Of a stretch of DNA of 64,000 nt, positions 11,967 through 24,324 are shown one piece after another. Positions within the stretch are counted from its first letter, which is position 1, and each line of letters starts with the position of its first letter. The notes under the pieces are model-generated. The model searched no databases, was not told where the DNA came from, and worked only from the letters and a program-made list of their open reading frames with translations. The position numbers and the translations under genes are program-made. Origin of the DNA: Marsupella aquatica (Eukaryota; Marchantiophyta). The stretch is from the NCBI GenBank assembly GCA_973895155.1, contig OZ316899.1, positions 2,046,001 to 2,110,000 on the forward strand, written 5' to 3'.

Positions 11967-12602
11967 ATATTGACGGCTACCCATGGAGGATTCTAGTCCC
12001 ATGAACGCACTAGATCCATTTTCGACCAATCAAAATGACATTTCTTCAGGCCAGCAAAATTGCTAGTCTAGTGACGCCATCACATTGAGCCACTCAAACG
12101 AGGTACGGTCTCCATGTACAGGCTTCCACATGTGAAAATTCCCAGCCGAGGAAGAGTGATAATGAAAAAGTACTGCACAATTCCCACGTGAAAAGAATCA
12201 ACGTGTCATTACTGTTGAGGAAAAGAGGATTAAGGCCGTTTGGACACTAATTAAGTCACTTGCAAGTGAACGAGACACTTACCGTTCGAACCAGAGGCGA
12301 ATCCAAGGCGGCAAACCGTCCACTTAAACAAATCCTCTCACCCAAAAACCACCAGTCTTCCGAATCATTCTTCCGATCACTTCCACCGCGTCTGACTCGA
12401 GCTCTTTCATTCGGAACTGCTATCAGTGTTCCAAGTACTTGAGATCCAGATCAGGTTAGCGCGGGTCTATGGTTCTGAGCTATTTTCAGAGAATCACTCT
12501 CCGACAAGGCATGACATTCATCATATTTCATCATGAATAGTGTTTCCATTTGTTGAATGTCGTTCTTCTTAATCACTGTTTGGGTTTCGTAAGTGCAGAG
12601 AA
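11967..12602. other. Intergenic stretch with one family-2 site
   Basis: No gene is recognised. CCAGCAAAATTGCTAG at 12,051-12,066 is the leftmost clear family-2 palindrome, placing this stretch within or next to element 2. Confidence 0.45.
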
Positions 12603-13032
12603 ATGTCAGGGGTTCCAAGCAATCCTCCTCAGGGGAAATGGCGACTTGAGATCCGTCGTTACAACCCGACGACGGATGGCCCACTAGAAGATGACTCTCC
12701 TCCGACGCAGAAACCCGATGCAGAGACTGTGAAGGTCTCCGTAGACAGCAGTGTCCAACTGAACTCGGTCAATCTGTTGGATCGTCATCATCATTGAGGA
12801 GAACACCGACTCCTCCAAAGTTAATTCCAGCAGCGAAGTCTCCACCGAAGCCAAAGGTGGATACCACACAGCGCAAGGTTGTATCGAAGAGGAAGAGGCT
12901 CGCAGAAGAGGAGCAGTATTGGATTGAGAGGGAGATCTATGACTACTGGACCGAGGAACGCCTCGCCTCCTCGGATTACAATTCTGAGTCAGACACTGAC
13001 TCCGATGCATGGAAGGCGGCCAGCCCCTGAGG
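12603..13032 (+). pseudogene. Small hypothetical gene, one frameshift
   Basis: ATG at 12,603 (MSGVPSNPPQGKWRLEI) opens a frame to about 12,785. It then continues one base off through a lysine/proline-rich part (SKRKRLAEEEQYW) to an acidic Ser/Asp tail (SESDTDSDAW) and a stop at about 13,030. The shift falls at a TCATCATCATT run. Basic-then-acidic low complexity suggests a nuclear accessory protein, but no family is recognised. It points towards A2 (convergent). It could be a third gene of element 2. Confidence 0.35.
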
Positions 13033-13215
13033 GGAGAGTCAGATTGTGGGTTTACTGAAATTTTCGTAGTTACAAGCGAATCACATGTCCTCATGTACTT
13101 TCAATATGTATGAGAAGTAAAGTTTGGGTGTTCCTTTCCTTTCTATGTATTGCTCTGGAATGTCATTTGGTACATAGTACGTTTATTTGGGAGTCACAGT
13201 TGGACCCTTCCCAGA

Positions 13216-13500
13216 CTAGCAATATCGCTAGTATAGAATTGCCTCTACATTTCAGATCAATCTTTGATGTGTTCATCTTAGATAATCTTAGAGTATTACT
13301 GCAACAACTTCAGGGAACACTTCCCGCCCAAGAACACATCCTAAGTTGATCAGACTAGCGATCTTGCTAGCAAAAAATTGGCGTCATTTTAATGATCAAA
13401 CCGTGAACTCTATACATACTTGTAGATAGGTTAACACGGCTGGAAGTCGGATGTTTCTGTCAGGATGTAGCAGACTTCCTAAGACTAGAGAGATTGCTAG
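13216..13500. repeat. Three family-2 palindromes downstream of A2
   Basis: CTAGCAATATCGCTAG (13,216), CTAGCGATCTTGCTAG (13,355) and CTAGAGAGATTGCTAG (13,485) share the architecture CTAGCRA-NN-TYGCTAG. They sit in the 3' flank of A2. Confidence 0.75.
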
Positions 13501-13555
13501 CCATAAACAACAAACTCAAACACCATAAAAGTTACCATTATGGACCTCGCTAACA

Positions 13556-16500
13556 TTATGATTCACTCGGTGAAAACAGATTGATATTTGTGAAACCACA
13601 AACTCGAGTAATCCATCCCACCACCCTATAATTAACATCTCCAATAAACGAGTAGTCCCCTATCTGTAACGGAATTAAACTCCTCACTTCCCCAACAGTC
13701 AGAATCGGCTGTTTCACAAGGTCATCCTTCTCCAGGTTGAGTGAAAACTTGTTTAAATACACCCACAGCAGATGTTTACAAGACATGTATGGTTTCCCTC
13801 GTGTATGCCTCTTATAAAAGTCTTCACAAGAACACGAAGGGAAACAACAGATTTGCACCCAATATGTGTGCGGAACTTGTGAATCAGTCTTGTGAGTGGC
13901 GATCAAGTATCTCCAACCCCATCCATTTCCGGTAGTTACCTTCTCATTTCCGACAACTCTCATGTATTCTTGTGTAGCGGAAACGATGCGCTTGAGCAAC
14001 TCTGGAGTATTGCTGAAACGTTATCGTGCACCCTTACCATTTCGGGTTTTCAACCGACGTTCCACATTAGTTAGATCAATTCGTTTGGGGAATGAGTTAA
14101 CATCAATTCGTAAGTTGACCCGATTGGGGGACGGGAACTCTCCAACTTGATTTGCATCCACATAGGAGAGTCCACTGATCTGGAATCCTAATCCCAACAG
14201 AAACTCTATCTCGGGATGGGAGAGGCAAGTCCCACGCTGAACCTTGAGCGACTCGGGTGGGGGGGGGGTAATTGAGCTAGAGTTCTGCGTCCTCGGCTCT
14301 TGTGACACTTATTGTTAGGACAGAAGTACAACAACTGGCGATGTGGAGACAATAATCGCAACCCGTGAATGGCGACTCCAACAATTCCCCCTTGCGCGGA
14401 CTTACATCTAGTCTCCTTGATGAGATTTCTACATTCATCTCTTCCAAAAACGCTTCGGTCAACCGACCCGTTGCAAACAGGTCCAGCACCTCTACCGCTC
14501 CGCCTGAGATGCCAGGTCCCATAAGGAACATCAACCTCTCGGATGGAAGGGATCCTTTGGGGGGCATCCCGATGGTCATCCCCGACATCACACGAAGGTT
14601 GAGTCCCCATTTTCTCGGTATCATTGATATTACGACTTGCATCATCACCATCGTCATCTGAAATATGGATAACTCCAGCAGAACAACCTCCGACAGGGGT
14701 TGCCAAAGTTGTATTATTTGCTATTTCTGGGTCCGCAGAAGTCTCCGAAACATTGACGAAGCAAAATTCAGAATAGAGATTACGCCTTTTTAGTCCTGAA
14801 GGAGAAGTTGTTGTGCGTGACACCTTGTCACGTCTGTGGGAGTCATTCGCGTGGATTACAGCTGAAGCTTTCCCTTTCCTCTTCGTGGATGTTGTTCGGA
14901 GATCGCCATGTAATGGAACTGTTCTATAGAATTCATACTTAGCTGAAGACTCAAGCAAAAGATTTGTTGCCTTTTTGTAAGCATCCATGGATCCCATAGC
15001 ATCGGCGTTCCTATATGCTAATTCAAAAATGGTCGGCCCCTGGCCTCTGTGAACACCTTCACTGTAGGCAGTAAAAGCAGCAATTTGCCCCGCAGCACGA
15101 TTCTGGTCCACCTCACATGCTTCAATCAATCCCACTAGTTTCTTCATTTGGCAGGATCGCATGGATGCATGGACTGATTCCGCTCCAATACAATTTGGCA
15201 TCAAGGCTGACTCCATTGCAGTTTGCGTCTGTGAAAAAGCAGTCCCCAGTCAGACCTGATATGCTAGCAAAAACAATGACGTCAAAGAGAAATGAAATTG
15301 GACACTTACAACGCGGATGAAGTTCCCCCACTGCCTCCACCTCACGACCCACCAAGATAACCATCCTTGGAGAGACTTCAATTTCCCAACATAGCAGTTT
15401 CCTTCCTTCCACCAACGATGGATTTCGTCAGCAACACGGTAGGCCTGAACATATGTTGGTGCTGTTCTCAGCCTTTCCCACAGTTTATAGTGCTCTCGAT
15501 GGCGATCTTCCCGAATACCCTCCAATGTGTGACGACGAAGAGATTGAGCAAAGTGAAAGGCGTCACTGTGCTCCTTCTGTGGGTGACGGACACCTCCAAA
15601 AAAACATTTCAAATGGCGATCCATCCAGCCTCGACATTATCGGCAATAAATCCTCCAATGAGTGGGTCATGCACGTCATGATCAGAGGCAACTAATCATA
15701 TATCTCCATGCTGTTTCAAGAGATAAGGAGTCCTCCGCACGGAGCTCACAAGTGAAGATGGTACAAAGGGACCTGTAATTATGGTCGTACACATGGGCGC
15801 TGAAAGTCAGCCACCCAGTGCTTATTCTCCGCATTACATCAGAACTGACCCATGCTCCTTCCAGCTCACCTCCACTCTTCATCTGCCTGAGAATATTGAC
15901 ACCAGAACCTGGGCCATTTGTACTCATTTTGAAGACATGAGCCCTATCGGTCTTGCTCCCCTGGCCAGGGAAAAGGTACCTCTGAACGTAAGGAAAATTA
16001 TTCCGTGCTTGCATCTCACGAAGAGAATCCAACTCACCTTGTTTTGGGTTATCCGTTTTCACGCTCTGGAATATGGCCTGGAATTTCTCAACAGTGGACA
16101 CAACCTTCATCGATTCCCATATCTCTCTCTCTTCTTCTTTTGATAGTTCTGAAGAAGACTCTGGATGCAAAAGAGAAACCAGGTTTCCTATAGACTTGTT
16201 AAGAACACGCCCTGGCGTACACACGGGATTCGCTTTATGAACACCAAAAACTATCTCCTCCGCCTGCTTTTTTGCCAATCAAGATTTCCCTTTCCAAACA
16301 ACGTGGTCATGGAAACCCATGTGAACAGCCAATCGAGACATGTTTCGCAACATTTGACTCAAGAGACAGCTTAGGATAGACGTACAAAAGTTTAGCCGGA
16401 CATTCACGGATGCAGAGAGGCCTCTCCTCACAGAATCCGCACACCAACCCTCCTTCCTCCACAAGCTCACCAAGATGAAACGGCTCTGTAAATTGTCCTT

Positions 16501-17350
16501 TCCTCGGAAGGAAGAGTCATTTTTTGAAGCGGTGTGCTTCAACTTTCTACAGACCAGATTTTGACATTCAAGTACACCGGCACATCTGACTTTTGACACA
16601 GACCAGTGATTGCAAGGTTTGAGATTAGCTGAAGTTGTGAGAAGTATCGTCCATGGGTAGCCATCATTATCCCTATCCATGTCCTGAAGACCATATCCTC
16701 GACGAAATTGACCTTCGACCGGAGGAAGCTCAAAAATGCAATTTCCGTTGTATGAAGTGGGCAAAGTCTGCACTTGAATCTCCTTCCAATCGTTTCCCCT
16801 GTGGAAATATGCCCAACTCGCTTGACCCAGTAATATTGAGGAAGGCATCATATGCACTAACTCGATAAAGAACTGGATGAGATTGAAACTCGTTTTGAAT
16901 CATTGCTTCAAAAACGGATTTCTCAAAAGACTTTGTCGACACAGAAGAGAGATCCCAACCCACACTCTCAGGGGAGATGTCGATAATTTCTGGTACTGCA
17001 GGTGACGGGCGAGTCGGGGATTCTGGATCGGAAACATTGATATGTGCAATGTCATCCTTACATGAGACTAGCTCTATAGCTAAACCACACTTCAGGTCCC
17101 AAGCTCTCTCTGGCAATATTCCTGAACCATTATCCGACACCTCATGACTTCTGGATCCATTCCGAGAGTAAAGAACGAACAACTTCCAGATGAAATCATC
17201 TTTCAAAAGCCCAAACCTCGATGAGAGAAAAGACTCCTTGACAGAGATAATAGTATTCTCCGGAACATCTAGAACAACAACATCACCCGTCGTCTTTCTC
17301 TCGATCACAACCTTCGATCCCAATGAAGACATGCTGACAGTTTTGGACAT
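13556..17350 (-). pseudogene. MULE-like DDE transposase with SWIM finger (gene A of element 2), heavily broken
   Basis: This is a homologue of A1 with the same layout. Exon 1 is 17,350-15,310, the intron is 15,309-15,229, and exon 2 runs from 15,228. The N-terminus MSKTVSMSSLG is followed by LPTSYNGNCIFELPP, the cysteine region CAGVLECQNLVC, then CGFCEERPLCIREC and HMGFHDH. The first Asp is in WVSSDVM (15,838-15,840), the second in FIADNVEAGW near 15,640, and the Glu in GAESVHAS (15,178-15,180). The C-terminal SWIM finger is complete (CSCEDFYKRH, then CKH, about 13,830-13,775) and is followed by QPILTVGEVRSL, which is shared with A1. The frame is broken near 16,790, 16,500, 16,370, 16,280 (TGA), 15,680 and at a ten-G run near 14,265. 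The gene is not functional as read. Confidence 0.75.
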
Positions 17351-18026
17351 TACAGTCTACAACAATCCTCAAATGTGAGATACTTTACTCCCTTCTTTCT
17401 CCAAATACATATGAGGAAACGTGCTTGTGTAGGTGTTGGACTCAACGTATTTATTTAATAAATGCCTCTTATTCCCGTTATCTGACCATTATTTTGTCTT
17501 ATATGACACTATTTATGGAATGATAAAGCTAGCAAGATTGCTAGCTCAATGAACCAAGTAAAATGGTTCAAAACCTTACAAAACACCCTTCACGAGTTCA
17601 TGGATTTAGTGATCGATTTTTGGCTAGCGATGTCGCTAGCAAAAACAGTTTCTCATAAGAGGCCATTATGACCAATTATATCCATTGGAATTGGTCAACG
17701 GGTACCTATATGTCAACGGTACGGTACAGTACCGGACACCTGTCTCTTTGTCATTAGATACTTTTCTTTCAGTTGTGAGTTTGGTGGTTCGTATTTCCGG
17801 AAGTACATGTATACCTGACGGTGTCTGAAAAATGATTGTGAGGAGAGTCGTATAGAATATCTGTATCTCTTTTCACGACCGAGCGCTGCATTCAGGTGAA
17901 AGCAACAGACGAGGGTACGATTCTGTCTTTGACTGGAAGATCAATTCTCGGGTTTCTTTATGTTCGCAAAGCGTGTCGCCCTCGACCTTGACCTGTTCAT
18001 ACCCTTATCACTTCACGGACCCGCTG
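17351..18026. promoter_or_regulatory. Divergent intergenic region between A2 and B2, with two perfect family-2 palindromes
   Basis: The space between the two start codons holds GCTAGCAAGATTGCTAGC at 17,528-17,545 and GCTAGCGATGTCGCTAGC at 17,623-17,640. Both have 8-base arms around two central bases. The arms differ (GCAA versus GCGA) but remain self-complementary, so the palindrome itself is what is conserved. Confidence 0.7.
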
Positions 18027-18787
18027 ATGGAGCCATTGTCTTCACCCGAGAGCTTGTCATCAGTAGGATCGTTCAAGTCAGTCGAGTCAAGCCAAAGGGA
18101 GACAAGGTCTACAGTGAACAAGAAGGCGCTCCAGGCGGGATTGAAAACACCGAGGAGGCCCAAGATGGTGAACCAAGTAGATGTTGTGAATCCTACGTTT
18201 CAACCTGGAGCTTCATAACCCTATTCTGTTTCATCAATCGCCATCTTTTCCCTTTTGGAAATGACGAATTTGGATTCCCCCTCGCTCCTCCGAGGATTCC
18301 CCTTTGCAGAATGCAAAACATGCAGATCGTTTGGACCTTGCAAACAAACTTGACTGCGATTGAGACACTCAAGAATGAATTCCGGACGCAGGGATACATC
18401 AAGGATGCGCCTCAATTTTACGTACAAATGACCGGCGAAGATGGCCTTGTCTAGATGTGCGACGATGTGATTCGAGAGTCGTGGAATGACATGTGGATTC
18501 TTCAGAATGAAGAATTCAAGAGGGAATGTGATTCTCACAAAGCTTTCAAAATTTTGAAAGACAAAATGTTCTATGTTTTCGATGGAAATCATCGTCTGTA
18601 CTCATGGATGCAGCTTGCGGACGAGAATCCCCATGATGTCAAATATCATCCTCGAGTTGTTTGCCGAATTTTCAAGGGTGACAAGAACTCATTCGTTCAG
18701 ATTGAGTCGGCGATGCATGCGCTGAATAGGTTTGTTTCTTTTCCTTCAAGCTGTGAATTGTATATAAAATTCTTTCAGTTCCTCTTG

Positions 18788-18803
18788 TTAGCGATCTCGC
18801 TGA
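18788..18803. repeat. Family-2 palindrome in B2 intron 1
   Basis: TTAGCGATCTCGCTGA lies in the 92-base first intron (18,730-18,821). Confidence 0.65.
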
Positions 18804-20983
18804 CCTGTTTCTTTTGTTCAGGTTGACTCAATGTCACGTTGAGAATTCTTGGGTCCTTGAAGCAGAGAGAGTCCAGAAGGTGCTCAGTAATGACCTTTCT
18901 ATATACAAAGATATCATCGATGCAGACAACTACAAACTTTTCCAGCAGAAGATGGCAAATATCAGGAAACCGGCTTGGTATTCGAAGAACATGACACTCG
19001 ATGCCTGCACGTACATTCTGTCTGCTGCTAATATTGCAGCGCAGATGGAAGATTTGAAGAAGAAGTTCCAGTTGAAAGAAGCGCAAGGAGAACCTCTTTC
19101 AAAAGCTACGCAAGACATGGCAGTGAAAGATATGATGAAGGAGCAACTAGCAGATTGGAATGTGAAGGTGCCAAAGATTGGACCTCTCCTGAATCCTGAG
19201 TTTGGTGACTTTTCCAGAAGTGTGTTGAGATGCACAACTACTGCAAACATGAGAGGAAGGAGGCCCAACGAACAGACAATAAAGGAAGGGGTAATGTGTC
19301 ATGTGGTCTTGATCGTGCGAGGCTATTTACGGGTGTCTCATCGTTGACTCCGCAGCTCAGATGTGTACTCCTCGAGGCACAATGCAGACCTGAGCTTCGC
19401 AAGAAGTACTTCCACCCTGGTCAATTCTCGGACAGCGAAACAAAACTTTGGCTTCACCGATGGGCTGTATGGGAGCAGGTTGAGTCAATTTGTTCTTCGC
19501 TCATGTTTGAGATTATTTCAGAGATGATCCCAACTGTTCCAGATGCAAGGATCCTTACTTCATCTGAGAAGACAAAGCCATCGCTGATCCTTGACATAGA
19601 GGAGGACTTTGAAGATTTCCAAACGAGAGTGAAATCTCGTTTTTTCAGACAGATTTGGCCACCAAAGTCGGGTGAGAAGATTGACATCTCACTTTTTTGG
19701 AGGAGGGCGAAGAGATATACATATCGTTTTTTTGTAGATAGAGAAGTTGCTGACAAAACATATTGGTGGTCCTATCCTGCTTGCTTCTCGCCTTGGATAG
19801 CAGGAGTGAAAGAGGATCCAACCTCCGTTAAATATGGAGAGTACTCGATGTACCCATGTGAGGGAGTGGAGGCTCCAAGGAAGATGAGTGAGTGGGAAGT
19901 CCTTCACTGTCCATGGTTTTTAGAATCAGACAAATGGGCAGTGACATTTGACACAGCAGAGAAGGCAACATTTCATATGATAAATCGAGGCTTGATACCA
20001 GAGTCGTACATTACAGAGTCCAAATTAGCTCCTGCAGAAGCCGAGGCTGGCGGATGTGAGGCAATGGAGAAAGTTGTTCTTGGTGTAGCTGCCATTGTCG
20101 ACCGGAGTAGATCAAGGAGACCTTGGAAGGTGCCGGTGAAGGACACGTCCAAAGATGGATCAGTCTTGTCTGGGAAGCAAAGTAAGTCTTTTTCTCCTCT
20201 TTTTTTCATACCTCATTTGGAGTAATTTTGTCTCAGTCACCTGTCTAACATTAACATGTTTTTCAGAGAAGAGAAAGGCTGCAGCCTCTGGGAGTTTGAA
20301 GAGTGGGGCGGATGATGGAGAAGAACCCAAGTCTTCTGATGTTGAGGTCACAACAAAATCTGTTGTGGACCTAGGTTCAATCAAGCGTTTAAAGAGGAAG
20401 CGCAATGTCCAAATTCTCTCCGACTCGGATGAGGAGGAAGCATGCGTCGCGCAAGGAGTAGCACAAATGTGTGGTCTTAAGAAGGACGGTGAGAGGCATT
20501 TCTTGGCAAAGAGCAATCTCACGGAAACTGCAAACTCAATTAGCCAGAGGAAAGTAAGACCTCCCTGGATGGGCAATGCGGATCAGTGGTTGTCTGGAAT
20601 GAGCAAATCGAGCGAACACCCAAACACCGTGATGATCAACGGAAAACATTATGCTGGAATTGGTGCTCACTTGGGTTTCATATTCCTTCCCACGGGTCAT
20701 CAAACAAGCATCACAGACCGGGAGGTCCCGAAGTGGAATGTTTGGAGTGAGAAATTACCATATTATTTCTTTGGAGTCATGCGTTCGATGCTTGCCGATG
20801 ATGGTTTTGTCGCAGTTCTTCACAGCTCTGACTATAACCATATGAGGCAAATTTTTTCTACCGTCGAGCAGAAGAACAAATTTAAACATGTCCGACAGTA
20901 TTCGGTTTTGCTTTCATCTCCTTTGCATCAGGCAGATATGGACATCGAGGTAAGATATCCGCAATAGTTTTTGTGCAAGTTTT

Positions 20984-21000
20984 GCTAGCGAGCTCGCTAA
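20984..21000. repeat. Family-2 palindrome in B2 intron 3
   Basis: GCTAGCGAGCTCGCTAA lies in the 93-base third intron (20,950-21,042), between the two halves of the methyltransferase-like domain. Confidence 0.7.
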
Positions 21001-22245
21001 TCAAAAGTGCACATTTCTTACATATTCTCATTTTCAATTCAGGTGGTTACTCTCATTATGGATGCCTTCTGCAAGGTGGAATTCTTGGCAAAAGTCCCAA
21101 AACATACAGGATATGTTCCAATGACTTCCTCGGAGGATGCCCGCCATAAATTGATGTTGAGTGTTTGCTACCCAAAAATTGATCCCAGTCCCAAGGCGGC
21201 TTTTGCAGGTTCCAATAGATTGTCAGTTGGGTTCATGCAAGCTATAATGGAGATCCTTACTTTGCCAAAGGACATTGTCATTGACTGGACTGTTGGAGAT
21301 GGAAGTGCTTTTGCCGCTGGGGAATACGCTAGGAGATTTGTTATGGGTGTTGAAGATCGAGACATTCTTCATCTGTGTGCGCAAAAAACTTTGGCAAGTG
21401 TGTTGGATAGACATGCCCAGAAGTTGAAAGGGGCCGCAGACCCAAAAAACGATGATCCCAATGATGAAGGGTCGGATTATGAGTTCACCATCCCAGGAGA
21501 TGATCAGGGAGGACCTTCAGACGAGAAGGATGAATTCGACCTAGAGTAAAGCACTTGGCCTTTGATGTAGAACTCCCTATTTGGCGTTTTTATTTTGTTT
21601 GTAGAATTTTTGGATATGTAGTATTGATCCGATTCTGGTGATTTCTTCAGTGATAGGCGTTTGGATTGGTTTTTGGAGGAGAGATTCCGTCTTCGGAAAG
21701 AAATCAAGGATCATTTTCTTGTGACCCCTGAGAAGGGATTTGCGCTTCCATGCTATGCTGAAAAAACTGCAAAGGAGGTTGATGAAGCGCCCGTCGTTTT
21801 GACTTGGGAGGGGAAAGGTCTGCGGTCAGTGAGGGGTGTTTGGAAAGCCCTTTACTGCCCTCAGTTCATAGATGATGAGGCTGGGACTGTAGCACAATAT
21901 GTTGACGATTCGGCTGAGAAGACTGATAGGGAGTCGAGTAGCGATCCTAGTAATTCCTCAGATGATTTGGAATCAGAGGATTCTCAATGACTCATGGTCA
22001 ATTTCAGATGCAATCTCATTCCAAAAGATATTTGTCATACCAAAGTTTTATTAAAGATGGATTGTGAAAGGTTTTTTGACCTGGTTTTGTTCATAATGAT
22101 GATGCCTTTTCATTCAGTTCAGTGTAGTGAAGATCTCAATGTTTGCATTTGTGAATATTTAAGTATCTGCATTTTTGTTTTCCGTAACTGTTTCACAATA
22201 TATATCGACAATCTTACTACCCTGAAGTTACGCACAAACTTGCCT

Positions 22246-22271
22246 CGCTAGCCTGCTGTCCTCGCTAGCAA
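22246..22271. repeat. Last family-2 site of element 2
   Basis: Two CGCTAGC arms in direct rather than inverted arrangement flank about ten bases. It is an imperfect site marking the 3' flank of B2. Confidence 0.4.
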
Positions 22272-22307
22272 AACTCCTGTTTGCTCGCTTAATAGAATAC
22301 CTCGACT

Positions 22308-22523
22308 GTTCCTATTGATGGTGTACTGCCAATCGATAGGAGAGTTCAAGAAATGTTTGGGCGAGTTGACTTTAAGGACAGTAACATTCCCAATGAAACT
22401 TATACGAGGGCAGTGCGTCGGGGTCCTTCTGAGAGATACATTCAATTGCGTGGTCTTGGATTCAAGAAAAATTGGAGGAGAGAAGCGGCAAGAGTGGAGG
22501 ATGATTGCAATTCTGAAAGCTAG
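22308..22523 (+). CDS. Possible coding fragment without a clear start
   Basis: A frame of about 70 codons reads VPIDGVLPIDRRVQEMFGR, then RRGPSERYIQLRGLGF, and ends in NSES and TAG. Its composition (basic, then acidic at the end) looks coding, but there is no upstream ATG; the first is within EMFGR. It may be an exon remnant. No family is recognised. Confidence 0.25.
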   Translation, partial: VPIDGVLPIDRRVQEMFGRVDFKDSNIPNETYTRAVRRGPSERYIQLRGLGFKKNWRREAARVEDDCNSES

Positions 22524-22600
22524 ATGCAATCACTTATTTGTTGTTCCTCCCATTTTTCACGAAGAACGGCATCACATTGTTCAGTTTGGTGATCACTTTA

Positions 22601-23175
22601 AGCTAGAGCCGAGCGCTGCTTAAGCTCTTTTGATGTTTCGGGATGGAGTCGCCCTTGGCTTCGTTGTTAGGGTTTTTCCCGGATGTTGTCTTCAGGAATT
22701 CCATAGTTTTTCCTGCAGTTGTTGGCTAGCGCCCAGCGTTGCTTTTGTTTTACTGGAAATCCTCAGCCGGGGTCGACCGTGGCTTCTGTATATCAGATTT
22801 CTAGGCCTGCAGGTTTTAACTTATATGTGCATTTTTTGGACCTGCGCCGAACGCGTTATGTACTTTGCGATTATATATGGCAGTTTTATTTTTTCCCTGC
22901 GCATTTTGACATATATTGGTCTCGGATTTTGTTTATCTCAATTGTGAGACGGTTTTATTTGTTGTAAATACATGATTCCGTCTAGTCCAATTTCCTTTCA
23001 CGCGAATTTAATCGTCTTGATTTCTATACCAGTAGTTTGAAATGCATCTTTCGTCCACTTTTTTCATGATCACTGTTCACCGCTACCCAAACACTGTTCA
23101 TTGGTAACAGTTTCTTTTTGCTGATAACAGTAATTGTTTGCTGTTATTGTTATCTGTTTGCTGTCGTTTGTAAAT
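22601..23175. repeat. Family-1-like sites and CTGTT-rich DNA right of element 2
   Basis: Degenerate family-1 sites reappear here: GAGCCGAGCGCTGCT (about 22,606), GCTAGCGCCCAGCGTTGC (22,725) and a weak one near 22,843. They are followed by CTGTT-rich sequence at 23,080-23,170, the inverse complement of the AACAG-rich DNA at the window start. This is consistent with the right part of element 1 lying beyond an inserted element 2. Confidence 0.4.
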
Positions 23176-23261
23176 TCCCCCTGCGACCTCCACCTCAAAG
23201 GTATGACCTGGATACTTTGTATGCTTTCTTCAGCCAAAGATGTCCCCAATGTGCTTTACAC

Positions 23262-24324
23262 CACAGTCGTAGAACTTGACTACCTTAACACTTAGCTCTG
23301 GCGTCGCTGACTTTGACGCCAAGCTCCCTTACGGTCCAAGCCCGGATAGGCCATCCGGGGAGGACTTAGCATGGGGAGAGTTGTGGGCAATGGGAAATGG
23401 CACTGGCAAAGGCAAGGCGCCAAGCTGGTGACACACACTAAGGACTTAGGCTAGTTGAGAGCTAGTTGGGTCAAGGGGAAACGGGCCGGACTCAAGGTCG
23501 ACCGTCCGGACCCCCGGACGGACTTTGGGTTCTGAGGGCTTGAGTGAGAGCTCCTCTTGGGCCCAAAGGCCAATGGAGTTGACGCCATGGGCAACGGACG
23601 CTTGGGGGGGTCTGGGGACAACATGGATTCTTGAGGTTTGCGGATGTTAGCTCGCCCGCATGCCAAATCCTGTTGAACAGCAGCCAAGCCGTGTTCAGTC
23701 TCCCAAGGGAGCTTGCATTGGGGAGGCAAGGGCAAGTAGGCATGGAGGTTGAGTTTAAAGGGTGCTTGGCCCCTAGACCATAAGTGGGGCAAGAACCGGG
23801 AGTTGGTTGCTAGAGTCGGGGCCATTCTGGTCCCGCGCGTGTTGGGACAAGCTTGAAACAAGCTTTAGGACAAGTTACGCTATTGGGCCATGAGCATGTC
23901 CTGGGGTCAGGGCGGTCAGTTGGTGATGGATAGGTACAAGGGGGAACCCGGGCTGCGCTCAAGGAAGGAGTTGTTCTGGACGAATAGTGAGCGTGGGTTC
24001 TGGTTTCGGCTTATGGCATCGGGAGGACCTATTGCTAACCTATTTACCAATGTCTGTTGAGCTTGAGTTAGGATGCTAGACTTGGTGAGTTCTAGATCTT
24101 GAAGGGTTACTTACCAAGGCGCTTGGTTGCTTGTGCAGATAGTGAGGACCGTTGAGTAGCGGTCGTGTTGGAGAGCAAGTGCGACTTCGTATGGGAGCGG
24201 CCACTGGTGGTGCAAGGGGCACTAGGTTGCTTGCTCAAGGTATTCCGTGGAGGCGTTTGGGCACCAGGGGCACTTAGGCGTGGGTGTTGGGATTGGTGAG
24301 GGCGCTGGGTGGCAAGGTCCACCA
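23262..24324 (+). repeat. Gypsy-type LTR, copy a (plus orientation)
   Basis: It shares long stretches with the copies at 30,235, 47,955 and 49,752, but in opposite orientation. Common landmarks are CCCGGATAGGCCATCCGGGG near 23,342 and GGTGGCAAGGTCCACCA at the 3' end. No internal domains are attached. Confidence 0.65.

Larger units (their letters stand above)
18027..21990 (+). pseudogene. ParB-like / degenerate DNA-methyltransferase fusion (gene B of element 2)
   Basis: The five exons match B1: 18,027-18,729, 18,822-20,181, 20,267-20,949, 21,043-21,545 and 21,651-21,990. The chosen ATG gives MEPLSSPES, resembling the start of B1. The ParB-like domain ends in VFDGNHRLYSW. The methyltransferase-like part has FIFLPTG where DPPY is expected, then ADDGFVAVLHS, and DWTVGDGSAFAAG followed by RRFVMGVE. 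The last exon (TPEKGFALPCYAEK) ends in an acidic tail and TGA, with no protease domain after it. Lesions are a one-base shift near 18,200-18,240, TAG at 18,452-18,454 where B1 has Leu, and a one-base loss near 19,212. The rest is cleanly open across all splice junctions. A KKRK stretch at the exon 2/3 join could be a nuclear localisation signal. Confidence 0.65.
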
